A stretch of 64,000 bases of DNA from Dromiciops gliroides (taxonomy: Eukaryota; Chordata; Mammalia; Microbiotheria; Microbiotheriidae), in NCBI RefSeq assembly GCF_019393635.1, contig NC_057865.1, positions 296,747,385 to 296,811,384 on the forward strand, given 5' to 3'. A program made the translations under genes and the position numbers. Positions 33,414-45,262 of the stretch are shown here, in pieces. Each line of letters begins with the position of its first letter. Within the stretch, counting starts at the first letter, position 1. Under the pieces are notes generated by a model, which saw nothing but the letters and a program-made list of their open reading frames with translations, was not told where the DNA came from and ran no database searches.

Positions 33414-33584
33414 CTGCCCAGCCGCGGGGACCCAGAGCCAGGTTTCTTGCCCTCCTCCGGAGGGGGCCGCGAGTGCGCGGTGTGCGGGGAGTGGGGAGCC
33501 CGCCTAGGACCCCGGGGCAAGAGCCTCAGTCGGACTCGCGCCTGAATCTGGCCATGTTTCTAAAAAAAAGTTGGGACCCGCCCC

Positions 33585-33625
33585 CCCCCCCCAAACAAAA
33601 CAAAACAAAACAAAACAACAACAAC
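33585..33625. repeat. C-run followed by (AAAAC)n/(CAA)n
   Basis: Simple repeat just right of the CpG island. Confidence 0.85.
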
Positions 33626-33929
33626 AGAAACCCCGCCGGGGGCCGGGGGCGCCCTCCTAGTTTGTAGAAGCCGCCCTTTTTGCCCAACGAACGTCGTGGT
33701 CATGTCTGTTCGACTGGTACCAATGGCAGATTAGGTGGTAATAACCTTTGCATTAAATGCAGGGCCAGGGTAGGGGACAAGGTGTGTCCTTGACAGAAAT
33801 CTTCGTGGCTCCTTGTCGACCAAAATCAGCCAAGTGCGAAAGCTGCAGCTGCGCCCAAAGAGGTGCTTTAATAAATGATTTTTCATTTTTCACTTTTCTT
33901 TTTGGTGAGGAAGCTGGTTGTTCAGTTTC

Positions 33930-34440
33930 AACCTTAAGTCCTGCCTCTTATTGGCGCTGCCCTGGGCGAGGTGCTGGGCAAACACAAAACCAAAGCAAGT
34001 CCCTGCCCCCGTGGGGCCGGGGAAGGGAGCATAGAACAGGGATCTGTGCCCTCGCAAACTCTAGACCAGGTAGAGCGTCTGAGACGGGCTGAGGAAGGGC
34101 CTAGGCAAGGTGTTCGAAGAAACGGGAGGGGAGCTTCGGCTGGAGCTGGCAAAGGAAGCTTCCTAAAGGATCCGAGCTGTTGCTTAAGCAAAAGACAAAG
34201 GTTTCAACGAGTAGATTGATCAAGGGACTGATCCAATCCGGGGGAACCGCCGAGCCTGTGCCAGTGCCGGGCCGTGCCGGGAACCAGGGAGAGACAAGCC
34301 TGGAAAGGTGGATTGTTTGGGAGGGCCTTAAATGGAGGCCGGCAAGCTTGATCTTCCGGGCCTTGGGGGAGTTCACGAACGGCTTAGACCTGTGCGTTAG
34401 AAAGACGATTTGGGAGGCCCGCCAACTTTCCATTATCTAG
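33930..34440 (-). repeat. L2 LINE fragment in TTLL8 5' intron
   Basis: GGCGAGGTGCTGGGCAAACA and AGTCCCTGCCCCCGTGGGGC are reverse L2 tail words. Confidence 0.6.
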
Positions 34441-34680
34441 GACGAGTTAGATAGGACGGAGGATGAAAGTTGGCTCCTAGTGAACAGAACGTTAGCATAA
34501 TCCTGCCGTGCAAAGGGCTGGAGAACCCCAAACTAGGGACGTGGAAGTATGAAGGGAGGGGATATTTTGGAGAGGGAAGAGTCAATGGTGGAAGGAAAAT
34601 TAATGGGGGGGGTGTCTTCCGAGATTCTTCTCTTTATCCTCCCAGGTATTTATTAATGATCAAAACTCACGCTGTTTGGA

Positions 34681-34681
<1 letters not shown>

Positions 34682-34724
<43 letters not shown>
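34682..34724. repeat. (GT)n microsatellite
   Basis: About 21 pure GT units ending 40 bases before the acceptor of the first TTLL8 coding exon. Confidence 0.97.
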
Positions 34725-34727
<3 letters not shown>

Positions 34728-34764
34728 TAACCTAGTCACCTAAACGATTTCTTTCCTAATGCAG

Positions 34765-34884
34765 GAAAAAGAGCCAAGAAAGGCAGAAATGATGAATTAT
34801 TAATTACAGCCAGAATGGATCAGAATTATGTTGAAAAGCGACTTTCATCAGTTTCACCTGATGAAGAAAGAAGAGAAGAAAATA
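34765..34884 (+). CDS. TTLL8: TTLL8 first coding exon (CDS from 34815)
   Basis: The acceptor is TTCCTAATGCAG. The ATG at 34815 begins [20 protein letters not shown] followed by EEN and one base of the next codon. The end at 34884 was set by joining to the next exon, which restores REEN-K as in the human protein. The resulting donor, A|GTTTGT, is weak. The 50 bases before the ATG contain no in-frame stop (KRAKKGRNDELLITAR), so this part is either 5' UTR or an N-terminal extension. Confidence 0.8.
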
Positions 34885-35371
34885 GTTTGTATTTACAAAT
34901 TGACTTATCAACTTGTTCAGGGAAAAGGTGTCTGGTAGCATATTAGATACATGTAGATAATAGCGATCAGTAATCGTTAAGTGGTTAATTGGATTGGCCT
35001 AGGAAATACCTATGTGCCCTTCTGTTTGAACAATTATGCTTCTCTGATACATTTGCACAAAAATACTTTCACATAAAACTTTTAGCCAAAGAACAGAAAC
35101 CCTTCTCACACAAAAACTTGTGGTTTTATGGTTATAAATCCCAATACTCTCCGGGAGCTAGGTGTGGATCACAAGATATTTCCTAGTTTCTAAATCTCAA
35201 AATTAGGAGATGAAGGGTCCATCTCCCACTCTGGTTTCTGCTGGGCTTTATGGGGAGTAGAAATTAAAGAGCTAGTGTTAATACAATGAGGGAGCAGAAT
35301 GGAGATGAAAGTGGCTCAAGTTTCACCCTGCCAGGGAAATGATGTTTAAAAAGCTAAGCAGTTTCTTAGCT

Positions 35372-35429
<58 letters not shown>

Positions 35430-38400
35430 GACAGGCAATGAGGGTTAAGTGACTTGCCCAGGGTCACATAGCTAGTTGTGTCAAGTGTCTTAGGTCGGAT
35501 TTGAACTCAGGTCCTTCTGAATCCAGGGCCAGTGTTCTATCCACTGTGCCACTTAGCTGCCCCCCACCATGATCTTTTAACATTAAGAATACCAATTTTA
35601 AAAAAGAATACCGGGGCAGCTAGATGGCGCAGTGAATAGAGCACCGGCCCTGGAGTCAGGAGTACCTGAGTTCAAATCCGGCCTCAGACACTTAATACTT
35701 ACTAGCTGTGTGACCCTGGGCAAGTCACTTAACCCCAACTGCTTCACTAAAAAAAAAAAAAAAGAATACCAACTTTACTGAGAGGGCTTCTCTATTTATA
35801 ATCCTGTTTCTCTGTCATGATAAATGCACAGAGATTCATAGGCTTCAAAGATTTATAACCAGATGGAATCTTAGGGGTGAGTCCCCCCATTTTAAACATG
35901 AGGAAGCTGAGCAGGGAAACAGCTTGTCCAATGTCACAAAGATGGTTAGAGAACTGACTGGAATTTAGACCTAGGTCATCTGTTGTCACTTGCTGCAATA
36001 GTTACATCAGTGGGTGTTGACTAATTGCTCATTCTGGGTTGGTGGTGGCTCAGCCTCTTCTATCCTACTGCCTCAAGGGTCCAAGGCCTTCCCTTCCTCT
36101 TTGTATGGTCTTTACCCCAGGGGATGCTTAGGGGACTGAAAAAGAGAAGGCCTATTAATTGGCAGAGCTCTGACTGGGCATGTGTCGTCCCTCAACCCTA
36201 TGTGGTGGCAGTTGGAGATGGATTTGTGGCTTTGATTGGTAACAGCCTTTCTTTTTCTTTTGTAGAAGTAAACCAAGAAATTTCTCGAGAATCAACTCCT
36301 TCCCCAAAATTGGACAGATTCAAACTAGCAAGACACTTAACTGAAAAAGCAATCAAGGTACATAAATTCTAGAGCCAAGGGTGGGGGGGGGGGCTGGGGC
36401 TTTGCTCTAAGGGGGCATCTCTAGTAGTGTCTATTCTCTTCCATCTAACTGGACTACTTTGGAGCAGTGTCATTCATGAACTCTCTATATTACATTATGC
36501 AAAGGCTTTTTCTTGTGGAATGGGTAGGTAGATACAATGACTTATGACTGAAGTGTCTTCAAAGGGGTCTGCTCATTTTTGGAATGGATTATATTTTGTT
36601 AATTCTAGTGCTCTGTTTTCCACAGTGACAGGATTAGATATTTTTGTCAAACTTGGTCAAACTGGGAGTGTGAAGGGGCATCTGAGGGCTGTGTTTGGCT
36701 TCCCCTGATTCCTGTTTTCTTGGGGCAGATTCCTCTTCTTTCTCTCCCTCTCCACTGATTCTGGTAGCCATGTGAACATACTGGGGTGGAACACATTGGG
36801 GTTGTTGGTTTTTTTTTTAAACAAAAACAAAAGGGGTTGATCTTGGACTTGGGGCAGAGTGACAGCTCATTTTGCAATTCTTCCTAGCTGCTGGGGACAA
36901 GGCACATTAGCTTCTAAAAGCTTTGCTTTGCTCTTTGCTTTTGTTGTGATGTAGAGCTTTGGGGAAATTTGAGACATAAGACCTTGTCTGATTCTGCACC
37001 TCGGCAGCAGCCCGAGGCCTTGCACATCTGCTGCTGCCCTGGGATACGGGATCCCCAGGACCACCTCTCTCCTGGGGGACCTTTGGGGAGCCAGCTTCCT
37101 GGAACGTTCTAGGGAGCGACCCCTGCTTGGATTCTGGACGCTTTCCTTTAGTTCTCCTTTCCTGCTGCGTGTTCCGCTTGCTCCCCAGAACGCAGATTCA
37201 AATTCAGGCCTTATGACTTGGTCGTGGGTGGTCTTTTCTTCGCTGCTAGTGTCTCTTTATAAGCTCTACCGACCTCAGTAGGTAGGTGCACCTGTTCCCC
37301 CTCTCTGTGTGCCCCCTCTAGCCTTCCGAGGACCCAGGTGGTGATGTCTGATGTCTTGGGAGTTTCTTCTTTGGTCCATGCTGGGTGGATGGCACCATTG
37401 CAGTCAGCGTAGACAGTGTTCTTTCTCCCATAACAGGTGGCGGAGGGTGCTCAGAACATCTTGTGCCCAAGGAGCCCCTGGACCTCTGTTGGCTAGAGGA
37501 CTCTGGGGAGGGATGGCTGCCAGGCAGCGAGCGAAGCTCTTTTCTTTGGGTGTTCTCGGACCTGGTATTATTACTGGGGTGTGAGGCTCACCCCAGTAGG
37601 TTCATGGGCTCCAAGGGGGCAATACATTTTCCAGGCTTCACCAAGTATTTGTGGTTTGTTTGCTGGCACACCTCGGTCAGGAAAGCTTGTCCTTCCTGAT
37701 GTCTTGGCACGTTGTAGGAGCTAGAATGATTTTCCATCTCCTGGGTTTGGCTCAACCAAATCTTTCTGGATGAAGCTTTGGAAGACCTGGCTGACTTTGG
37801 ATTCGCAAGGTAAGACTCCTTCCTGCCTTACTCTTTTCTCCTCTTGATCAGCTGAATGTTCGACGTTCATTTAATGTTCGCTCTGTATTTCCTTGTCCTT
37901 GCTTCCATAGCAAGGAGTGCTAAGGTTGCTCTTCTACATATTTGAAGACAGACAGTAGCCCGAACCTCTTGTCCCTATGCGTAAACAGCCCGGGACTGCT
38001 AAGTCTTTGTACTGTGTCATTGCTGGAATAACTGGTTCTGCTGGTGAGCCAGGACAGGGCTTGAACAGTGCATACCCTCTGCTGGTCCTGGTGAGTGTTG
38101 CTTTGCTTGTTCAGTCCACATGGACTGAACCTTAGTTTAAGATATTATTGGGAAACAGCCCAGATGACTGCTAGAGAAGGGGCCGGGCGAAATCCCCAGC
38201 CAGGTCATGATAGGTCGGTCCAAACCCACCAGTGCAGTTGGGAGATCTCTCCCAAGCCTCTTCTCTTTCCCTGCTCATCTTCTCTTACCGGGAACTTGAC
38301 TCTGCTGATGGGCATTCAGAGTCGAGGGAGGCCAGCTGGGCAGGGGGAGCAGAGAGCTCACCAGGGGACACGAGGCTGTGTTTCTAATGGAGGAAAGTGT

Positions 38401-41400
38401 GGGTGCTTGTCCCCTCCTCTCTATCTGCCCAAAGGACCTATATTTCCCGCTGTGGGCTTGGGTTCCCTTTGCCCTTGGCAGATTACAAAAGCCCAGCTTC
38501 CTGACAACCCTGTGAGGGCAGATGTGTATCTCTCTATTCCTTTCAGCTCCCAAATCCTTCCCACACAAGAGTCCCATGAGGTGAGCCAGGCAAGAATTGT
38601 GCCCATTTTATGGATGAGGATTCTGAGGCTCAGAGATGCATTAGAGCTGGAAATTTTTGGTTCAGATGCACTCCAAGCTGCCTTCCAGCTTGGATAGTCT
38701 GGCATTCCAAGGCCTGGGCTCTGTCCACTGGACCAAGCGGCCTCTCTTCAATAGCAGCTGAGACAAATGAAGTGATTTGCCTCAGGTTAGATAAAGAGTA
38801 GATCAGAGCCAGGACCAGACCAGAGAGGTGGTGGTACTCAGGCTAATGTTCTTGCCGCTGTACCACAGTTCTTCTCAAAGATGACTCCTCCCTCCCTCAC
38901 CTCTCTTCTTCCTCTTTTCCCTCCTTTCCTCCCTTCTTCCCTCCTTCCCTCCTTTCATTCTCTTCCTCCTTTTCTTTTCCTCCCTCCTTCCTTTCCTTCC
39001 CTCCTTTCTTTCCTCTCTTCCTCCCTTCTTTCTTTCCTTTTCTCCCTCCCTTTCCTTCTTTCTTCCCTCCCTCCTTCCTTTCCTTTCCTTCCTTTCCTCT
39101 CTTCCCCTTCTTTCCTTTCTCCATCCTTTCCCTTTTCTCCCTCTTCCCTTTCCTTCCCTCCTTTCCTTCCCTCCTTCCTTTCCTTCCTTTCCTCTCTTCC
39201 CCTTCTTTCCTTTCTCCATCCTTTCCTTCCCTTTTCTCCCTCTTCCCTTTCCTTCCCTCCTTTCCTTCCCTCCTTCCTTCCTTTCCTCCCTTTTCTCCTC
39301 CTTCCTCTCCTTACTTCCTTTTTTCCCTCCTTCCCTGCCTTCCTCTTCGAAGCTGACTTATAAGCAGGACATTGAGAGGCACCTGGGCCTCAGCTGTGGC
39401 TGCTGCTGTTGGGGCAGCAGCTGCTGCTGGGCTCTCTAGGGGAATGTGGTGAGGCTGGGGGACTGTTACTGCTTTTCTTTTCTTTTCAGATGCCATGGAC
39501 CCTGCGGTAAAGGAAGTTTGGGTTCTTTGTTTGCTTGCTAAAGTCACACTTTGTCCAAACTCTAATTCTGAATAAAGCAGATCAGGTTTGACCCGAATGT
39601 GTGTCGTGCCCCTTGTGCAGCGTAGCCCGCGGAGTTGGGGAAGATCATTCCTTTCTCAGGTACCTTCCCTTTGAGAGCTCTGCTTGGGGTGAGAAGACAA
39701 AGGAAGACATGACGGAACCCCAAGGGGAGGTCCAGCCTAACTTCCTTAGCTACTTTGTAGACACACCCGAGGCAGGACCTTGGGACAGAAAACATTACTG
39801 ACAATGCCAGAGAGCTGGGAGGCTCCATCAGAAAGCGTCAGTGGCCTCAGAGCTGGCGATGGCCCAGCTGCTTCAAGCTGTGTTGTACAGGATGCTGTCA
39901 GAGCCTGGCCACGATGTGGGTGTGGAGGAGCCAAAAATCATCCCAAGGACCCGCAAAACTTGGCTGTGGGAACTATTGTCGTTCATGAGAGTAGCCAGCT
40001 AAGAAAGTGGTGGCACCCCTAGGAGTGAGTGGGTATTGGGTCTGGTGCTCTTTGGCCATGTGCATTGAGTAAAGACACCAGGGGGGCTGGGGAGGGAAGG
40101 AGCAGGCTAAGATCCAGAGGGCAGGCAACAAACCCAGAGAATTGCCACCAAGCATAATGATGCCACAATGAAGCAACAGAGCCAATGGGGGAAGAGGAAC
40201 CGGATCCTGGGAAATCTAGATGACAACATCGAGAACAGGATGCACTGGGTTGTGAGCAGTTCACCTTTCCGATGGGGAGGGCTGATGTGGTGGGCCCGCC
40301 CACTCCAGAGTCTTTACAGGATCCATGGTTCTTTGAGTCGGGATCCTGCTGCCACCCACCGTCCCCCTCCCCCTCAGCACTCTGTGCCAGAATCTGGGGG
40401 TTTGGCTCAGTGTGGGGTAGCACCGACACAACCAGTTCTTGAGCTGCGGTGGTCTGGAGATCATCTTCTGGTTTGCAGGTTGGGTCCTTTTGGCCATTGT
40501 CAAGCAGTCATTGTCATGGGGCATGGGCTCAGCCTGGACTCTGCCTTGTCAATTGGGGAAAACAAGGTGTAGGGTCCATGTGTGCCTAAAAGAGGAGGGA
40601 TGGATTGGAAGCTGGGCTCTAGAATAGCCCACCACCAGAGGGACAAGGTGCATGATCCTCGGGGGCAGCCAGGAACAATCTCTTGGGCCTTCACCTTTGG
40701 AGAGCATCCTTCAGAGCAGAAGTGAAGTGTGGCTAGAGAGCCAGGCAGCCTGCACATTTTGAGTCTCCTGCCCTGGGCAATCATCAGTTCTTTTAGGAAA
40801 ATCATCCTTGGCAAGAACCTCTTTCCTGGGGGCAGAATCCTGAATGTGGGTGAAAGAGGAGGTGATGCTCCACCATGAAGAATAACTGATAGGAGGAGAC
40901 CTAGCCCAGAAAATGAGGCATTGATTGCAGTCTGGCTGATGAGGGGCAGTAACAGGAAGAGAGATGGGCTTGGACCCCTTAGCACTTTTTTTTTTCCAGA
41001 AAAAGGAGCTAAGTCTGAGTCCTTGTTCTGAGACTGAGTATATGGCTAAGTCGTCCCAGAAGACATCCTGGAGAAACAGACAGGTTGCCCCATGGTAGTG
41101 GGACACTTGAAAGACAGTAACAAGTGTCTCCTTTTTGGGGGTCAGCATTTGGATCCTTGCTAAGCACAATGTTATGTCTGGTGAGCTCTCAGCTTTTGAC
41201 TGATTCCTTCCCCTCAGCCTACAAAAGTCCTTCATTTTCCTACCCTCCTTGCTCCAGATCCTTCCCTTGACCTTGCTCCCGTCCTCCTCTTCCCCTCCAA
41301 GGTCTTATCCAGCATCTCTTCCACTCCTCACCACTAATCAGAAAGGAAGAAGAGTGCATATTCTTACCACCTCCAGTTTCTCACCATTTGCTCACATCCC

Positions 41401-44400
41401 AACCCTGCCTTCCACTCGGCTGAAATCGTTTTCTCCAACATGACTAATGACCTCCTTGGTACTCGATCCATTGGTCCTTTATGTTTCCTCATGCTCCTCA
41501 GTATCTCTGCAGCATTTGACCTTATTGATCACCTTGACAGTCTTCACCTGGCCTTTCCTGTCCATGAAAACACTTTCTCTGGCTCTTCTGACTTAGGCTT
41601 GTTTGCCAATTCCTTGTGCACATTATACAGTTCGCTGGCCAAAGACCTTGCCTTCCTTGTCTTCTCTTTCCTTTCTACCTTTTGGCAATCTTACGTACCC
41701 CTATGGTTTCAGTTACTTCTCTCCCAATGACTGCGCCCCAGGTTTGTCCCCTCAGCTCCAGTCCTGGATCCCCGGCTCCCTGTTGTTGGACATTTCCTCC
41801 TGGCATCTTGAAAGCTACGTGTCCAAAACTGGTCTCAGCCTCTTCTCTGCAGCCTGCCGTGTCTCTTTATTCATCCATTGCTGCTGAGGGTTCTGTTCTG
41901 TCACACTCCCCTTTTCCTGAGGCTCATCACTGACAGTTGGTCAGGAGATTGTTGGAAAGGGCCTAGTGATTTGACTTTTTGTTTTTGTTTCTGAAACCAT
42001 ATTTATGATGATGTGTCGTGGTAGAAACACCACATGAATGTCAGAAATGGTGACTTGAGGGTAGGGGGTAAACCTTTGTGGGATGCCTCCTGGGGATGTG
42101 CCCGATACATTCTCATTTCCTCATGGCTGAACTGGCATTTCTTTAGCTTCACAAGAAAGTGGTGTATTTGAGAGGATCTGGAAGGGTCTGCCCAGCTTGG
42201 GGTGCTGGGATAGATTCTCTCTTCCTACATACAACTGCCTGCCCCCAGAAGGCCCGGGAAATGTGGAGACACCGGGAGACTGACAAGCTAACGGGCAGCA
42301 GCACCATGGACAGAAACGGTCCATGCTGCCTTTAAAACGGTCTTCCATTCATTCATCTCTCCCTCTTATGTGGACCACAGAATAGGCCCCATGAAGAACC
42401 ATGGTGAAGATGTAGGCATTTTGTTACTGGCTCAGACCAGGAATCAGTGGGTGTGCTGGGGATACCTGATGACATTCACAGCCTGGTAATCGTGCCTAAG
42501 TCTTAGTGCCTCACTTTTCCCCCACAAACAGGACCAGGACTCCCTCAGGGGTCTAGGAAAGCTGACTGCACCCCTGGTGAAGGTTAGTATCAGGGCCTTC
42601 CCAGAAAGGGAGATTTTTTGGGTCTGCTTAGGGAGTCTGGATGCCCAGACCCTGGACTCCTAAGAAGGACCAAGTTGATGGCTCAGTCAGTCTTGCAGCT
42701 GATGGTGTTCATTTGGGTTTGGAACCTCAGCCTCTAAGGCACTGAAAACTTCTTAGAAGTCCCTGTATTCAAAAAGCCAGGGGCAGGTACCAGTCTGTGC
42801 ACAGGTGGAGGCAGTGTAGTAGGCAGACCGAAAGGCCAGAGCTCAAGGCTTTTGTGTAGTCTGAGGGTTATGAAGGTCACCCAGACATGCCCCAGGCGCT
42901 GGCTAGGAGAAGATCACATCCAGGTGAGCTGTTGTCAGGGTGCCCTACCCTGCCCTGGGGCATGAAGGCTTGCAGTGGCAGGCAGGGCCATGGGGAGGGC
43001 TCCCTCAGCAACGTGGATGAAGGTTTCCAGAGGCTCCACAGCTTACTTCTAGACCTAGAACCCCGATGATCTGGGTGCCTGTAGTCTCAGAATGCAGCCA
43101 GAAGCTCAGTCAGCTGGCCGGAGGCACTTGCTGGCTGGCGGGTCCCCTGGAGTGGGGCTCTGAAAATTCCCCAGGCATGGCCTACCTGCTCGAGGTGCAG
43201 AGGCCTCTCCTCCCTGGCCGAGCCACTGGTGCTGGCCAAAGGATGCAGCACAGGTAGAGGGCAGCCAATGAACATGAGGAGACAAGGTGCGTGGCTGTTT
43301 GAACATGTCTCTTCCAGACCCATCTGGGTGCAAGTGGCCTTTGGCTTATAGATAGTCATGGATTAGTGCTGGCAAGATGGTTCCACATTCTAATTCATCT
43401 GAGAAGAGGAAAGACATGTATCAGAGGAAGCTGGTGGCACAGTGGCTAGAGCCCTGGGCCTGCAGTCAGAAAGACCAGAGTTCAAATCCAGCCTCAGACT
43501 TAATAGTCTTTGTGACCTGTTTACCTCAGTTCCCCCAGCTGTGAAGTGGAGATAATAACAGCACTTACCTTGAAGGATCGTTGTGAGGATCAAATGAGAT
43601 GAAGTTTGTTGGGGGAAAAATATCTTTGCACAGTGCCTGGCACATAGTAGGTGCTCTTGTAGGGTTTGGGGAGGCCTGCAACCTTGACAGCAGCAGCAGG
43701 AACATGATGAGCCCAGGACTCACCCAAAGCCAGAAGTGTGGCCAGTAGGCAAAGGCTCTCCTTGGTCGGTGTGCCTCAGAATCCTTGTGGAAGTCAAATC
43801 GACTCAAGTGCATTGATGCTAGGAATCCTACAGGAAGCATGGGTTGGGGAGAGGAGGAAGCAGGTGAGTGAACGCAGTGAGAGACAAAACAAGGGGAAGC
43901 CAGAGGCCAGAGGAATTCTGATGACAACAAGAGACCTCAGAAGTCATCTGGTCCACTGCAGGCCCAGTGCAGGTCCAGAGGATGCCCTGGGGCAGGCAGC
44001 AGCCTTGCCTCTGCTGGGAGAGCCCATCATCCTGTGAGGCAGCAGTGGATTCCTAGGTTTGGGGAAGTCTCTCCTTATATTAAGGTGGCATTTACCTCCC
44101 TGGAGCTTTTTGCCCTATTTTGACCACTGGGGGCCAGGTACAAGTCCAATGACCCCTTTCACATGGCATTGAACCATGTCTTCTCTTCTCCAAGGAAACA
44201 TTTCTTCCTCCTGAGGGTGAGGGTGGAGTTCCTCTCCTCTTGGACATGCTTCGTTCACCTCTTCACTGATCATTTTAAAATGGGGTCTGACTGTGCCAGA
44301 GGCCTGCCTCCCATCAGTATCACTGGGTGAGGCCAAGGCAAGAATTGCCAGCATGGAGTCGGGAATCCCACAGTTGGAATCCTGTCGCTGGCACTTGCCT

Positions 44401-45220
44401 GCTCTGTGACCGAGGACAAATCGTTTCACTTCTCTGTGTGTCTATAGAATGGGGAAGTGCATCTTCACAAGCCGGGGGGCTTGGCGGATGAGGAGCCGGC
44501 CTCGAACCCAGGAACAGCTGAGCTCCAGTCCTGCCTTCTGACCCTTGCTTGCAGCCACAAAGCAATGGCCAGTGCAGGCAGAGAAGGAGCCACCTTCATG
44601 GACAGAGGGAGTCCCGTACACCAGTGAAATCCCAGGTCCTGGCTCTATCCCCGACACTCCTCAGAATCCTTTTAAGCCCCAAATGAAATCAAACTTGGTC
44701 GTTCTCAAACCCTCTATTAGTGCTACTTAAGATTGCATTTGTCGAGTTGGAAGTCATGGATTGGTGCCTAGTCCTAGCTTCCCCATCCTGTATGGGTTCA
44801 GTTCAAAAAATAAAGTCAAGACTTAAAATCTATTACATTTCAGCTTACTAACTTCAGCCCATGGTTCTAGCCTGCTGAACTCGTTTTGGCTTGTGTCATC
44901 CCTTCTATCAATCTCTTGGCTCTGTCCCTTCCCATTTGCTCAGAATTGAGGCAAAGCAGACGAAGACGTATATAATTATAGGGAGGCAGATTTTGACTTA
45001 ACATGTAAAGGAGGGGGCAGCTAGGTGGTGCAGTGGATAGAGCACTGGCCCTGGATTCAGGAGGACATGAGTTCAAATCCGACCTCAGACACTTGACACT
45101 TACTAGCTGTGTGACCCTGGGCAAGTCATTTAACCCCCATTGCCCCACAAAACAAAACATGTAAGGGAAGCTTTCTAACAATTAGCCCTCCTTAAAAATG
45201 AAATTAACTGAAGGAAGTAG

Positions 45221-45262
<42 letters not shown>

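Larger units (their letters stand above)
32510..33520. promoter_or_regulatory. CpG island, likely TTLL8 promoter region
   Basis: About 1 kb of very GC-rich, CpG-dense DNA, unlike anything else in the window, with GC-box-like runs near 32595-32620, a CGGCC-rich tandem stretch (about 32712-32766) and a TACATAAAG TATA-like motif near 33388. It lies 1.3-2.3 kb upstream of the first recognisable TTLL8 exon and 5 kb beyond the MLC1 stop, so it most likely drives TTLL8. Long ORFs on both strands here are expected by chance because stop codons are rare in such sequence. Confidence 0.8.

Noticed and set aside
38095..38697. 200-codon plus-strand ORF
   Set aside because: No recognisable domain, includes a MIR fragment, and lies within a TTLL8 intron.
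38875..39363. Long Ser/Pro/Phe/Leu and Lys/Glu/Gly ORFs
   Set aside because: Translation of the TTCC polypyrimidine tract.
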